This document shows positions 26,901-37,001 of a DNA stretch of 64,000 nucleotides, one piece after another. Position 1 is the stretch's first letter. Each line of letters opens with the position of its first letter. The notes beneath the pieces were generated by a model, which saw only the letters and a list, made by a program, of their open reading frames with translations, had not been told where the DNA came from and ran no database searches. The stretch is taken from positions 1,426,001 through 1,490,000 of the forward strand of contig NZ_SRLC01000001.1 of NCBI RefSeq assembly GCF_004765605.1, in the 5' to 3' direction. This stretch comes from Hymenobacter aquaticus (GTDB lineage: Bacteria > Bacteroidota > Bacteroidia > Cytophagales > Hymenobacteraceae). The position numbers and the translations under genes were made by a program.

Positions 26901-27712
26901 ACACCAAGAACGACCAGGACCTCTACGACGACAACTTCTACAAGGCCCGCTACAAAGGCTACATTGCCAGCGTATTTACCGAGCGGGTTTTCCTGAACCG
27001 CAGCGTGTTCCGCTTCGGCCCCACGTACGAGCAGTACCAGTCCAACTTTGCCGATAACAGCCTGTTGGGTGAGTTGAACACCCGCCAGCCCCTCGTCAAT
27101 GAGCGGCGGCCCAACACGGCTTTCCAACGCCTGATTGGCCTCAACGCCCTGCTCGACCTGGACCTGCGCGACCGGCAGACCTTTGCCCGCAAGGGCTTCC
27201 GCCTCCGCGCCCAGCACGACAGCTACCACCAGCTCAACCGCACCGAGGGCAACTTCGGCCTGACCCAGCTCTTCGGTGAGTACTACGCCACGGCCCGCCT
27301 GGGTATTCCGGTTACGTTCGTAGTGAAAGGCGGCGGGGCCAAAAACTACGGCAACGACGACGAAATTCCGTTCTACAAATTCACCAGCCTGGGGCAGCGC
27401 GAAAACCTGCGCGGCTACTACCGGAACCGCTTTACCGGCGACGCCAGTGCTTACCTGAACACCGAAATTCGCCTGGCGCTGGGCCGGGTGCAAACTAACT
27501 TCCTGCCCTTCTCGTACGGCATTTTCGGTTTCTACGACCAGGGCCGGGTTTACTTCAAGGGCGACTCGCCCGGGGGCTGGCACGCGGGCTACGGCGGCGG
27601 TTTCTATATTGCCCCCGTTACCGACCAGCTGGCCTTGTCTGTTTCCGTGCAAACGTCCGAGGAGCAAAGCGCGCTGATTCAGTTCGGCGTCGGCTTCCGG
27701 ATCGACCAATAG
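23975..27712 (+). CDS. Giant fusion: calcineurin-like phosphoesterase, atypical-kinase-like middle, BamA/TamA-type outer-membrane barrel
   Basis: A 1245-residue protein with a signal peptide (LLLAALLTTLSAPVFA). Residues ~30-340 match metallophosphoesterases (VVHLGDIAGN, FVPGDKDW, VVGHHPVMSNG, YAAAHDYSL). The middle part has a segment near residues 598-640 with GKARAFDMLVADFGKHEDNW and then IPRDRDQSF. That resembles the HxDN...D catalytic region of CotH/Fam20-like atypical kinases (inference from pattern only). From ~900 the chain is a beta-barrel of the bacterial surface-antigen type, ending in the aromatic-rich strands of outer-membrane proteins. It probably displays the phosphoesterase part in the periplasm. 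The substrate is unknown. Confidence 0.85.
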   Translation: MRKSYRLLLAALLTTLSAPVFAQNQPAAHSVFLLGNTAGDAVSEGHLRALRQQLEQQRGPFTVVHLGDIAGNKGLKKEPDAQTTARLDQLIALVQGLPNGRIYFVPGDKDWDNSGPDGLKKVKRLEEYIEQKLPGQNAFLPTGGCPGPEIIDVAPNVRLVAINSPWWTHPYDRPEAPDTECKTMTKEEFREQLQDVLDETKGKNVLVVGHHPVMSNGVYGGRIPLGRHLFPFGNGVPLPVFGSVYAAYRQNVGTPRDLANPAYSDLRKNMLSTLKENPGVVYAAAHDYSLQLTRFEDNYHIVSGSFAEEEHVGSNSRALYNKAEEGFSKLDYYADGTVKSFFYTFAKDGNPAQESYNATLFQSACTEPRLPNVPVNAFIPECPSAPKGVADAKPDAPFQPTVTIAPGPQYKAGPGKRFFLGPLYRTSWTQPVEVKTLDLAAEKGGLRIFGKGGGRQTTSVKLIAADSSEYVFRSVDKDVTRILPPELRNSIAADVLRDITPTAHPYSALVTGSLLDQTDILHARPRLFILPDNSQLGPYRQDYAGLLGTLEDRPVDPKPNLPGFGGADEVRRSFSFFRQLYKDHDNQVDAVALGKARAFDMLVADFGKHEDNWKWAGYKQGKKTIFRPIPRDRDQSFTLWNGLLTYIANREWAVPSIEDFQSEFHDMESLNWPARHLDRFLLQSLTRDQWQQIAKYMQEKITPAAIDQATGTLPKEIQPISGNDLNRKLKARIQELPKALDEYYLMLAKRVDVVGSNKAEVFQVTRLDDGKVRVQMFDKAKDSDESNGDALFDRTFDPKETDEVAVYGLDGKDVFTVTGKARKSVLVRIIGGDGKDRIADESSVGGLRTKTKVYDLTDTELKLSKETDNHTSDKLAVNRYDREAFEYDGYNPRATLIYNQSDGFGAGAGFDIVRQGFRKPDYKNLYGFDVQGSTNGNFQVALNMRHRHAIKSWDIGARAEYGSYFQFYNFFGLGNDTKNDQDLYDDNFYKARYKGYIASVFTERVFLNRSVFRFGPTYEQYQSNFADNSLLGELNTRQPLVNERRPNTAFQRLIGLNALLDLDLRDRQTFARKGFRLRAQHDSYHQLNRTEGNFGLTQLFGEYYATARLGIPVTFVVKGGGAKNYGNDDEIPFYKFTSLGQRENLRGYYRNRFTGDASAYLNTEIRLALGRVQTNFLPFSYGIFGFYDQGRVYFKGDSPGGWHAGYGGGFYIAPVTDQLALSVSVQTSEEQSALIQFGVGFRIDQ

Positions 27713-27730
27713 TTAAGTTGTCCAGTAATG

Positions 27731-27767
27731 CAAAAAGCCCGGCCTCTTTGGGACCGGGCTTTTTTTA
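27731..27767 (+). terminator. Intrinsic terminator after the fusion gene
   Basis: AAAAAGCCCGG / CCGGGCTTTTTT around a CCTCTTTGGGA-type loop. Confidence 0.88.
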
Positions 27768-27847
27768 CGGGCTTTTTGCGCTACTTTTCTGTCCGCCCCG
27801 GGCCGATGGGTGGTAATACTCGGCTAGCCTACTTTTTGGCAAACCCG

Positions 27848-27855
27848 TATCTTTG
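27848..27855 (+). promoter_or_regulatory. -7 box of the ppx gene
   Basis: TATCTTTG fits TAnnTTTG and lies 31 bp before the chosen ATG. No TTG is found at the right distance upstream, so only the -7 element is supported. Confidence 0.45.
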
Positions 27856-27885
27856 GCCTCCCTTTCCACTTTTTCCCTCCGCCGT

Positions 27886-28872
27886 ATGAACTATCCGCTC
27901 CTGAAACTGGCTGCTATTGATATTGGGTCGAATGCTGTTCGGTGTCAGATTTCAGCGGTGTTGCACTACGGCGACCGGTACCGGCTCAAGCGGGTAGAAT
28001 ACGTGCGCTACCCGCTCCGGCTGGGCGAAGACGTGTTTGCCTCGGGCCGCATTTCCCCGGCCCGGGAAGAGAAGTTCGTCAAGTTTCTGCACGCGCTGAA
28101 GCTGCTGATGGAGGTGCACGACGTGGCCCACTACCTGGTGTGCGCCACCTCGGCTATGCGCACGGCGGCCAACGCCCCCGAAATCGTGGCCCGGGTGCAG
28201 AAGGAGCTCAACATGCCGATTCAGGTAATTGACGGGCAGGACGAGGCCTTCTACATCAACCGCGTCATTGAGCACCTGCTGGAAGACAACAAGCACTACC
28301 TGCACATCGACGTGGGCGGGGGCAGCACCGAGTTCAACATCTACCACGACCGGCGCAAAGTGGCTTCGCAGTCGTTTGAGGTGGGCTCCATCCGGCGCAT
28401 GCAGCAGGAAGAAGCCGGCCTGAACAGCGACGCGCTGAACGGCACCTGGCAGCGCATGGAAGACTGGGTGCGCGAAAACGGCCGCAAATACCACGTCACC
28501 CGCGCCATCGGTACCGGCGGCAACATCAACAAGCTCTACAGCCTGGCCCAACCCTCGCTCGACAAGCCCGTGACGCGCCGCCGTATTGCCACCATTCTGA
28601 ATAATCTGACCAAGATGACGATGGACGAGCGGGTCAACGTGGCCATGCTCAACCCCGACCGCGCCGACGTCATCGTGCCCGCCGGCCACATCTACCTGTC
28701 AGCCATGGAGTGGTCCAACATCAACCAGATGATCGTGCCCGACATCGGCCTCAAGGACGGCATGCTCCAGACCCTGTTCGAGCAGCACTTCGACGAAATA
28801 GACCCGCTCAACGAAAACGCCGACCATCTGCCCCTGGCCACCGTGCCGGGCCGCACCAACGGCATGGAATAA
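27886..28872 (+). CDS. Ppx/GppA-family exopolyphosphatase/pppGpp phosphohydrolase
   Basis: A 328-residue member of the ASKHA fold. Phosphate-1 loop AAIDIGSNAVR, the catalytic Glu region (CATSAMRTAANAPEIV), phosphate-2 loop IDVGGGSTEF and GTGGNINK are present. It has only the two N-terminal domains and lacks the C-terminal HD-like extension of E. coli Ppx. The ATG at 27886 follows the -7 box and gives a standard start. It is convergent with ppk, so both enzymes of polyphosphate turnover sit together. Exopolyphosphatase versus pppGpp hydrolase cannot be decided from sequence. Confidence 0.9.
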   Translation: MNYPLLKLAAIDIGSNAVRCQISAVLHYGDRYRLKRVEYVRYPLRLGEDVFASGRISPAREEKFVKFLHALKLLMEVHDVAHYLVCATSAMRTAANAPEIVARVQKELNMPIQVIDGQDEAFYINRVIEHLLEDNKHYLHIDVGGGSTEFNIYHDRRKVASQSFEVGSIRRMQQEEAGLNSDALNGTWQRMEDWVRENGRKYHVTRAIGTGGNINKLYSLAQPSLDKPVTRRRIATILNNLTKMTMDERVNVAMLNPDRADVIVPAGHIYLSAMEWSNINQMIVPDIGLKDGMLQTLFEQHFDEIDPLNENADHLPLATVPGRTNGME

Positions 28873-28874
28873 CG

Positions 28875-28914
28875 CAAAAAGGCCCGCTGCAAACGATGCA
28901 GCGGGCCTTTTTTA
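28875..28914. terminator. Intrinsic terminator after ppx
   Basis: AAAAAGGCCCGCTGC / GCAGCGGGCCTTTTTT with loop AAACGAT. Confidence 0.92.
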
Positions 28915-28927
28915 TTGTTTACTAGCT

Positions 28928-29024
28928 CGTCATGTCGACCAACGGGAGACATCTCGCGTGCCACAGTAATCAAATTGGTATGACAACGAAGCACGCGAGA
29001 TGTCTCCCGTTGGTCGACATGACG
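28928..29024. repeat. Perfect 34-bp inverted repeat between ppx and ppk
   Basis: Arms 28928-28961 and 28991-29024 are exact reverse complements (CGTCATGTCGACCAACGGGA...), separated by 29 bp. It has no coding potential and lies between convergent genes already served by a terminator on the ppx side. The arm looks like a dispersed palindromic (REP-like) element rather than a gene-specific signal. Confidence 0.9.
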
Positions 29025-29049
29025 TTCTTTTTATAGACTCCCTAGCAAC

Positions 29050-31389
29050 TCACGAATTGGCGAAGTCGGCTTTTTCGTCGGGCTCCCCATCAACCAGGGC
29101 CTGCACGACGGAAACCTCCTTGGCGGCCTGCTCAGCTAGTTCTTCCAGCTCTTCTTCCTGCGCTTCGGCACAGGCTTCGGCTAGCTCGTTGGCTTCCTCC
29201 TCGGCCAGAATTGCGGCGGCATCGTCGGCTTCCTGCTTGTTGCGGCGGGTTTGCTGGAAGAGCAGGTGCAGCAACCCTTCGGGAGTAGCAGCGGCCAGGC
29301 GCTCCTCGTCGCGGCGGTAAAAGTCGCGGTGCACGTTCACGATGGGCTCGTCGGTGGCCGGGCGGTTGCGCACGTAGGCCCCGTCTTCGCGCATCAGGTA
29401 GGAATTCTGGTTGTCGAGCAGGTTGAGCATCAGAATGCTGATGGCCTCGCGCTTGAGCTGGGGATTGACAATCAGGAACAAGGCCTCAATGCGCCGGTCG
29501 AAGGAGCGTACCATGATGTCGGCCGAGCCGGCGTACACTTTCGGGTTGCCGGCTTGGTGGAAATAGAACAGGCGGGAGTGCTCCAGCAGGTCGCCCACGA
29601 TGCTGCGCACCTCGATATTCTCGCTCAAACCCGGTCGGCCGGGGCGCAGGCAGCAGATGCCCCGTACCACGAACCGAATCGGCACCCCGGCCTTGGAGGC
29701 TTTGTAGAACTCGTCGATCAGCTCCTTGTCTTCCAGGGAGTTCATCTTCATCACAATGCCGCTGGGCAACCCCTTTTTGGCGTTGCGCACTTCCTCCCGA
29801 ATCAGGTGAATAATCTGCTGGCGCATGTCCTTGGGCGCCGTAATCAGGTATTCGTAGTCGTCGGGCTGGGAGTGGCCGGTAATCACGTTGAAGAACTCCG
29901 ACACGTCGTGGCCATACACGTCGTTGGTGGTGAGCAGGCTCACGTCGGTGTAAATCTTGCTGGTCTGCTCGTTGTAGTTGCCCGAGCCGATGTGCACGTA
30001 GCGCGTCACCTTCTCCCCTTCCTTGCGGATGATCATGAGCATCTTGGTGTGCGTCTTGTACTTGCTCACCCCGTAAATCACGAAGCAGCCGGCTTTTTCC
30101 AGGCGGGAGCCTTCCCGGATGTTGCGCTCCTCGTCAAAGCGGGCCTTCACCTCGAACAAGACCGAAACGTGCTTGCCGTTCTCGGCCGCCTTGAGCAGCG
30201 CGGCCGTCACCCGCGAGTCGTCGGCGAGGCGGTAGATGGTTTGCTTGATGCCCAGCACGTGCGGGTCTTCGGCGGCCTGCTCCAGCAGGCGCACCACCGG
30301 CTCGATGCTGTTGTAGGGGTGGTGCAACAGTACGTCGTGGTGCTTGAGGAATTCAAAAAGGTTTTCCTCGGCGCCGTCGGGCAAGCTCAGCGGGGTCACC
30401 GGGGCCGGCTGCCGCGTCGACTTGCCCCGGAAGTTCGGGTGCTTCAGAATCTGCAGCACCCCCTTCATGTCGATCAGGGAATTGATGACGAAGACGTTGC
30501 CGTTGTCAATCTTCCAGCGCTCCTTGAGCACGGCCATCATCACCGGGGAGGCGTCGTTTTCGACCTCCAGGCGCACTACCCGGCCCTTCTTGCGGGTTTT
30601 GAGGCCCACCTGAATTTCCTTGATGAAGTCCACGTCGATGTCGTCCGACTCTTCCAGCGTAAAGTCGCCGTTGCGGGTGATGCGGAACAGGTCGGCCGAC
30701 ACAATTTCCACGTTGCGGAACAGCTTGGGCAAGTTGGCCCGCACGATTTCCTCGATGGGCACGAAAATCACCTTGTCCTTGCGGGTCAGCTCAAAGAAGC
30801 GCGAGAGGTTCTGCGGAATCTGCACGAAGGTGAGCCGCTCGTGGCCATTGTCCATCACGCTGTCGGGCCCGGTGCGCGTTACCACGCCGAAGATGAGCAT
30901 CTGGTTCATCATCAGCGGGAAGCCGTGGTAGGAGTCGTACACCATCGGGGTGAGCAGCGGGAAGATGGTGTTCTTGAAGTAGCCGTCGGCCTTCTTGAGC
31001 TCCAATTCCGTCAGCTCGCTCATCCGCAGAATGTTGAAGCCGGCCTTTTCAAACTGGGGCTTCAGCTCATTCTGGTAAGTCAACGACTGGTCGTTGATAA
31101 AGCGGTGGGCAAAGTCGAGCAGCTTGCGCCGGAACGGCAGCTCCCGCAGCCCGGAGTAGTCGACGCGCTCCTTACCGTAGTCGAGGTAGTTGTAGAGCGA
31201 GCCAACCCGAATCATGAAAAACTCGTCGAGGTTGGACGAGGTAATGGCCAGAAACCGCAGCCGGTCAAACAGGGTGCGGCTCGTGTCCTTGGCCATGTCC
31301 AGCACCCGGTAATTGAAGCGCAGCCAGCTCAGGTCCCGGCTGATGTATTTGCTTTTGCGAATGAGGTCGGCAGATTTGAATAATTTCAT
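29050..31389 (-). CDS. ppk1: Polyphosphate kinase 1
   Basis: A 779-residue enzyme that makes polyphosphate from ATP. The N domain starts YISRDLSWLRFNYRVL. The phosphorylated-His region KTHTKML and the VHIGSGNYNE block belong to the phospholipase-D-like C1 domain, and IVGDLLEHSRLFYF to C2. It is longer than E. coli Ppk (688) because of an acidic Glu/Ala-rich tail of ~75 residues (EEEANELAEACAEAQEEELEE-like), likely a coiled or disordered extension. RidA lies 53 bp upstream on the same strand. Confidence 0.95.
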   Translation of the reverse strand: MKLFKSADLIRKSKYISRDLSWLRFNYRVLDMAKDTSRTLFDRLRFLAITSSNLDEFFMIRVGSLYNYLDYGKERVDYSGLRELPFRRKLLDFAHRFINDQSLTYQNELKPQFEKAGFNILRMSELTELELKKADGYFKNTIFPLLTPMVYDSYHGFPLMMNQMLIFGVVTRTGPDSVMDNGHERLTFVQIPQNLSRFFELTRKDKVIFVPIEEIVRANLPKLFRNVEIVSADLFRITRNGDFTLEESDDIDVDFIKEIQVGLKTRKKGRVVRLEVENDASPVMMAVLKERWKIDNGNVFVINSLIDMKGVLQILKHPNFRGKSTRQPAPVTPLSLPDGAEENLFEFLKHHDVLLHHPYNSIEPVVRLLEQAAEDPHVLGIKQTIYRLADDSRVTAALLKAAENGKHVSVLFEVKARFDEERNIREGSRLEKAGCFVIYGVSKYKTHTKMLMIIRKEGEKVTRYVHIGSGNYNEQTSKIYTDVSLLTTNDVYGHDVSEFFNVITGHSQPDDYEYLITAPKDMRQQIIHLIREEVRNAKKGLPSGIVMKMNSLEDKELIDEFYKASKAGVPIRFVVRGICCLRPGRPGLSENIEVRSIVGDLLEHSRLFYFHQAGNPKVYAGSADIMVRSFDRRIEALFLIVNPQLKREAISILMLNLLDNQNSYLMREDGAYVRNRPATDEPIVNVHRDFYRRDEERLAAATPEGLLHLLFQQTRRNKQEADDAAAILAEEEANELAEACAEAQEEELEELAEQAAKEVSVVQALVDGEPDEKADFANS

Positions 31390-31442
31390 GGCTAGGCGGT
31401 ATGCGGGCTAAGATACGCAGCGGGGCTGCGCAAAGGCGTATT

Positions 31443-31826
31443 TTAGGGGTAAGAAATAATGGCCGTGGCTTCAATTTCCACCAGCAGCCAGGCGTCTATC
31501 AACGCCCGAACCTCGACCATCGTGGCCGCGGGCCGGATACCGGCGAAAAATTCCCCGTGGGCCCGCCCGATTTCCTCCCACTGACGGATGTCGGTGGTGA
31601 AAATCCGGGTGCGCACCACGTCCGTCAGCGCGGCTCCGGCCTGGGTCAGGGCATCGGCAATCTTCTCCAAAGCCCGGCGGGTTTGCTCGTAGGCGGTGCT
31701 GCCCGTCACGGAGTCGCCATCCTGAGCCGTAGTACCGGCTACTTCCACCACGTTGCCAATGCGCACGGCTCTGGAATAACCCACAATACTTTCCCAGGGT
31801 GCCCCGGAGGCAATATTCTGCCGCAT
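31443..31826 (-). CDS. RidA (YjgF/YER057c/UK114) family protein
   Basis: A 127-residue protein of the RidA fold, a cytosolic trimer. The conserved Arg of the enamine/imine deaminase active site is in VRTRIFTTD and the Glu in VEIEATA. Canonical RidA hydrolyses the 2-aminoacrylate made by PLP enzymes. The sequence belongs to a Rid subgroup starting SGAPWESIVGYSRAVRIGN, so the substrate may differ. It lies 53 bp upstream of ppk1 and could be co-transcribed. Confidence 0.9.
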   Translation of the reverse strand: MRQNIASGAPWESIVGYSRAVRIGNVVEVAGTTAQDGDSVTGSTAYEQTRRALEKIADALTQAGAALTDVVRTRIFTTDIRQWEEIGRAHGEFFAGIRPAATMVEVRALIDAWLLVEIEATAIISYP

Positions 31827-31847
31827 GTATCTCTGATTTAGAACAAT

Positions 31848-31946
31848 GTAGAGACGCGTATTCGCGTCTCATCGTTGAACGATAGAAGCTGAGCTGTGCT
31901 AATAAATAACGTCAGCAACGATAGAGACGCGAATACGCGTCTCTAC
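31848..31946. repeat. Pair of self-palindromic GAGACGCG elements in inverted orientation
   Basis: Arms 31848-31877 and 31916-31946 are reverse complements with one extra base. Each arm contains its own palindrome GAGACGCG-n4-CGCGTCTC. Such 'GTAGAGACGCG...' units look like dispersed intergenic repeats. The pair lies between ridA and the gyrB terminator. Confidence 0.85.
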
Positions 31947-31973
31947 ACTCGCGCATTATGTTCGGCAAGCACA

Positions 31974-32003
31974 ATAAAAAAGCCCGCTCGGGGCGGGCTT
32001 TTC
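31974..32003 (-). terminator. Intrinsic terminator downstream of gyrB
   Basis: AAAAAAGCCCGC / GCGGGCTTTTCT with a TCGGG loop; it lies directly after the gyrB stop on the minus strand. Confidence 0.85.
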
Positions 32004-32016
32004 TACTACTCAGCGC

Positions 32017-34017
<2,001 letters not shown>

Positions 34018-34028
34018 CTACTAACATA

Positions 34029-34036
34029 CAAAGATA
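34029..34036 (-). promoter_or_regulatory. -7 box of gyrB
   Basis: On the minus strand this reads TATCTTTG, a match to TAnnTTTG, 36 bp upstream of the start codon. No well-spaced TTG was found. Confidence 0.45.
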
Positions 34037-34197
34037 CCGATTTTATCCGGTTTTTGCCAGCTTTTATGCGTTTTAGCCGGCTTTCAGCCCCCTGCAAAGC
34101 ACGGCGGTAGCGGCACCCAAAAAGGGTTTCCGGCTTGCTCCCGCGGGAAGGCCAGAGAAGCCGGACACAGGCCCGGAGTGAGGCCGGAAACACAGCC

Positions 34198-34238
34198 AAT
34201 AAAAAAGCCCTCCCCACCGAAGTGAGAAGGGCTTTTCA
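34198..34238 (-). terminator. Intrinsic terminator after the T9SS cargo gene
   Basis: AAAAAAGCCCT / AGGGCTTTTC with a CCCCACCGAAGTGAGA loop region, directly downstream of the stop codon on the minus strand. Confidence 0.8.
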
Positions 34239-34253
34239 AGAGGTTAATAAAAC

Positions 34254-35645
34254 CTATTCAATCACCAGCTTCTGCTGAGCTACACCGTTTTCGGTGCGCA
34301 GCTCCAGCGTGTAAAGACCGGCTTTCTCCTTGCTCAGGTCAACTGAAGCAACCTGCGAAGCAATGGCGGTAGCATTCAGTTGCTGGTTCAGCACCTGACG
34401 GCCCAGGGCGTCGAACACGCGCACGCTGGTGCCGGCTTTGATGCCCGACTGCAGCTGCAGCTGGAATACGCCGTTGGAGCTGGGGTTAGGGTAAACCGAC
34501 AGCGCCTGCTGCAGTTCGGAGTTGCGGGATACACCCAGAATGGTAGCGCTGGCTTTGTAGACGCCACCGGCACCGTTGTCATCGGTTTGTGCACCGGCGT
34601 AACCGGCCGTGCGGCTCGAGAAGTCAACACTGGAGCGGTACACGCCACGGTCGATGTCGATCCAGGTAGCACCGTTGTTGGTCGAATACGACGAGCCGTA
34701 TTGCGTAGCGCTGGTAACCGTGCCAGCTACGGAGGGGCCGACGCTTACCAGGATGTTGGTGCCGGGCACGTTCGTAACGTCAAAGCGGTTGTAGTTACCG
34801 GTGTAGGTTACGGGCGTCCAGGTAGAGCCACCGTTGGTGGTGGCCACAATGGTCAGACCATTGACAGCAATACCGTTGTTAGCATCGGTCATGGCAACCT
34901 TGCTAATGTAGCCCGACAGCGCCGGAATAACCGGCGAAGCGGTCCAGGTCAGGCCGCGGTCCGTCGACTTCAGGATACGAGCGGGCAGTGGCGCGTTCGG
35001 GTCGCCGCCGGCCAAGTGGGTAGTACCCGCCCAGATGGTGTTGCCAATGGCGGTGTAGGAGCCCACCAGGCCATACTCGCCGCCGTCGAGGGGAGCGGGC
35101 AGGTTAGCCGCCGGAACGCGCGTCCAGGTAGCGCCAGCGTTGCTGGTCGTGTAGATTTCGAACGAGCCGTTGGTGGGGTCGCCCAGGGTAACGCCGTTGT
35201 TGGCATCGAAGAAGTATACCCAGTTGGCGAATCCGCCGGCAGCAGCCGGGAACTGCGCAGCCGTCGTCGACTTGGTCCAGGTGTTGCCGCCGTTCGTGGT
35301 TTTCACCACTTCACCACCGCCCGAGCCGCCAAACTGCGCTACATAAGCCGTATTGCCATCAATGGCGTGGACGCCGGCGGCCTGGTAGTTAGCAGCGCCG
35401 TTTACCGAACCGAACGTCCAGTTGGTACCGCCGTTCGACGTTTTGGAAAACGTATTAGTTGTTGCGCCCGTCGCGCCTTCCTGCAAAAGCTGCCAGGCAA
35501 CCTGGTCGCTTACCACGTGCATCTGCGTGGAGAAATACTGCGGGGGCGTCTCCGGGTTAGTGGTGTTCTGCAGAACCCATTTTTGGGCGTGGGCCGAGAA
35601 GCCTAATCCGCACAGAAAGGTCAGAGCGAGTAAGTTTTTTTTCAT
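34254..35645 (-). CDS. Secreted BNR/Ycf48-like repeat protein with T9SS type A sorting domain
   Basis: A 463-residue protein with a signal peptide (MKKNLLALTFLCGLGFSAHA, then QKW). Residues 30-370 contain repeated Asp-box-like units (TSNGGTNWTFG, TTNGGNTWTKST, TSNAGATWTRV, STDRGLTWTA, TTNGGSTWTPV, STNNGATWIDI), expected to form a beta-propeller as in sialidase/Ycf48 proteins. The last ~80 residues are a type A sorting domain (LSVYPNPSSNGVFQLQL, VFDALGRQVL, GLYTLELRTENG), which directs export through the type IX system and surface anchoring. This implies a T9SS elsewhere in the genome. The ligand is unknown. Confidence 0.92.
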   Translation of the reverse strand: MKKNLLALTFLCGLGFSAHAQKWVLQNTTNPETPPQYFSTQMHVVSDQVAWQLLQEGATGATTNTFSKTSNGGTNWTFGSVNGAANYQAAGVHAIDGNTAYVAQFGGSGGGEVVKTTNGGNTWTKSTTAAQFPAAAGGFANWVYFFDANNGVTLGDPTNGSFEIYTTSNAGATWTRVPAANLPAPLDGGEYGLVGSYTAIGNTIWAGTTHLAGGDPNAPLPARILKSTDRGLTWTASPVIPALSGYISKVAMTDANNGIAVNGLTIVATTNGGSTWTPVTYTGNYNRFDVTNVPGTNILVSVGPSVAGTVTSATQYGSSYSTNNGATWIDIDRGVYRSSVDFSSRTAGYAGAQTDDNGAGGVYKASATILGVSRNSELQQALSVYPNPSSNGVFQLQLQSGIKAGTSVRVFDALGRQVLNQQLNATAIASQVASVDLSKEKAGLYTLELRTENGVAQQKLVIE

Positions 35646-36233
35646 TGGAAGGAAAAGATTAATTGGAGTTTAAAAGACAAAAATTGTAGTCCGGGGTGGA
35701 CCGTCTACGCGAAGACTGCTAAGTCTTCGCCGCCCAAGATAGAGTTTTCCGGAAAAAAAGTCCACAAATGGGCCATTTTTCCAGGAAACCGCCTTCGCAC
35801 CGAGGGCTTGTACGCAAAGAGTTTCACTTATGATACAAAGACTTCTGCGCTCAGCCGATTTTACTAAACCGCTTTCCACAAGCAGTTTATAATAAATATC
35901 CAATTGCTATTACCAGGACCCAACTTTATGTAGCGGTGGCTTTAGTCCGCAAAAAACATCCTCCCCGGGTATGCAGGAATGAGGTAGAAATTCGCCCCTG
36001 GATAACAACCAGCATCTTATATTCTCCCGTCGCAGCGCCTTAGAGATGTAGGCTGAGCAGTACGTTTAGTTGCTAAACTCATCCGCAACCCAGGCTCCGG
36101 AAAGGACTTATTTCGTTATTGCCCCGGCCGGATAACGAAAGACGCAATAACAGCAGCAGGCCCCGTCCTCACAAAAGTACGGGGCCTGCTGCTGTTGCTG
36201 GTAAAACCATCTGCGAACTGGGTTCGGATACTT
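35646..36233. other. 588-bp intergenic region between T9SS protein and lipoprotein genes
   Basis: The region is AT-richer than its surroundings. Besides the perfect hairpin at 36149-36196 I find no convincing gene. A 77-codon minus-strand frame (35670-35903) has no recognisable features. The part next to 35645 should hold the T9SS gene promoter, but no clean TTG/TAnnTTTG pair is visible. Confidence 0.5.
36149..36196 (-). terminator. Perfect 18-bp hairpin downstream of the lipoprotein gene
   Basis: Arms 36149-36166 and 36179-36196 (AACAGCAGCAGGCCCCGT and its complement) enclose 12 bases. There is no T-tract but the stem is very stable and lies just after the minus-strand gene ending at 36234, so it probably ends that transcript. 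Confidence 0.65.
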
Positions 36234-36974
36234 CTACGGAATTGCACTATAGATTAGAGTATGTTCAAATTGCTGGTTTTGCTCCGTGTACCTCTCAAGC
36301 ATGTGCACCTTGGTAGCCGTCACCTGAATCATTTTGAGATACGAGGTAGCGCCCGTGGGAAGTTTAAAGCGTATGTAGGTTTCATCCTGCTCTAAGGCCC
36401 AGGTGAGCTTAGTGATTTGCGGATCAGACGCAGCACACTTCAGCGGGCCCTGATCGATGATAAATTCCCCATCGGGCATAAACTGTAAGGTGTTGTCCTT
36501 GGCGCAGGAAGCTGCGGTAGCCAGACCGTCGACCGTAGTGCCGTTGGTGGTGTTGAGCGTTAGATTCGTAGTCACCCGCCATTTAACGGCCGTCATCAGC
36601 GCGGCACGCTCCGTTAGCACGTGCAGAGTGCGGATGACGGGCGCGCCGCTGGTTTGCACCGCCAGCGTCTGCGGTGCGGGGGTGACATAGCCAGCGACCG
36701 GCTCAAACTGCAGGGAATATGTACCAAGTGGCAATGCCCGAAATCGGTACGTCCCGGGAAAAGCAATAGTCGCCGTGTAGGCCGCTCCACCGGTTACGGG
36801 TGTCGCCGTGACCTTCGTGAGGCTGGCCACCGGCGTAAAAGAGCCTTCCACATCGTGAGCTTGGACCTGCGGGGAAGTAGACGGCGCGGGCTCAGCAGAC
36901 TCGCTGCAGCTGCTAATGAACAGGGGGGCGCTAATGGAAAGCAGTCCAAGAAACATCCGAAAACGTATCAGCAT
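36234..36974 (-). CDS. Lipoprotein with lipocalin-like C-terminal domain
   Basis: A 246-residue protein starting at ATG 36974 (36956 is an alternative). The signal sequence ends in a lipobox, LFISSCSES, so it is a lipoprotein. Residues ~35-110 look like a carboxypeptidase-regulatory beta-sandwich (TYRFRALPLGTYSLQFEPVAGY). The rest fits lipocalin-like proteins of Bacteroidota (KWRVTTNL, SCAKDNTLQFMPDGEFIIDQG, WALEQDETYIRF). The function is unknown. It lies just left of the integrated element and its reading frame is not disturbed by it. Confidence 0.75.
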   Translation of the reverse strand: MLIRFRMFLGLLSISAPLFISSCSESAEPAPSTSPQVQAHDVEGSFTPVASLTKVTATPVTGGAAYTATIAFPGTYRFRALPLGTYSLQFEPVAGYVTPAPQTLAVQTSGAPVIRTLHVLTERAALMTAVKWRVTTNLTLNTTNGTTVDGLATAASCAKDNTLQFMPDGEFIIDQGPLKCAASDPQITKLTWALEQDETYIRFKLPTGATSYLKMIQVTATKVHMLERYTEQNQQFEHTLIYSAIP

Positions 36975-37001
36975 TTTTTTCCGCAAGCCAAATAAAACAA
37001 G

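Noticed and set aside
35670-35903. 77-codon minus-strand open frame upstream of the T9SS gene
   Set aside because: No recognisable domain, signal or promoter; it covers the region expected to hold the T9SS gene promoter.
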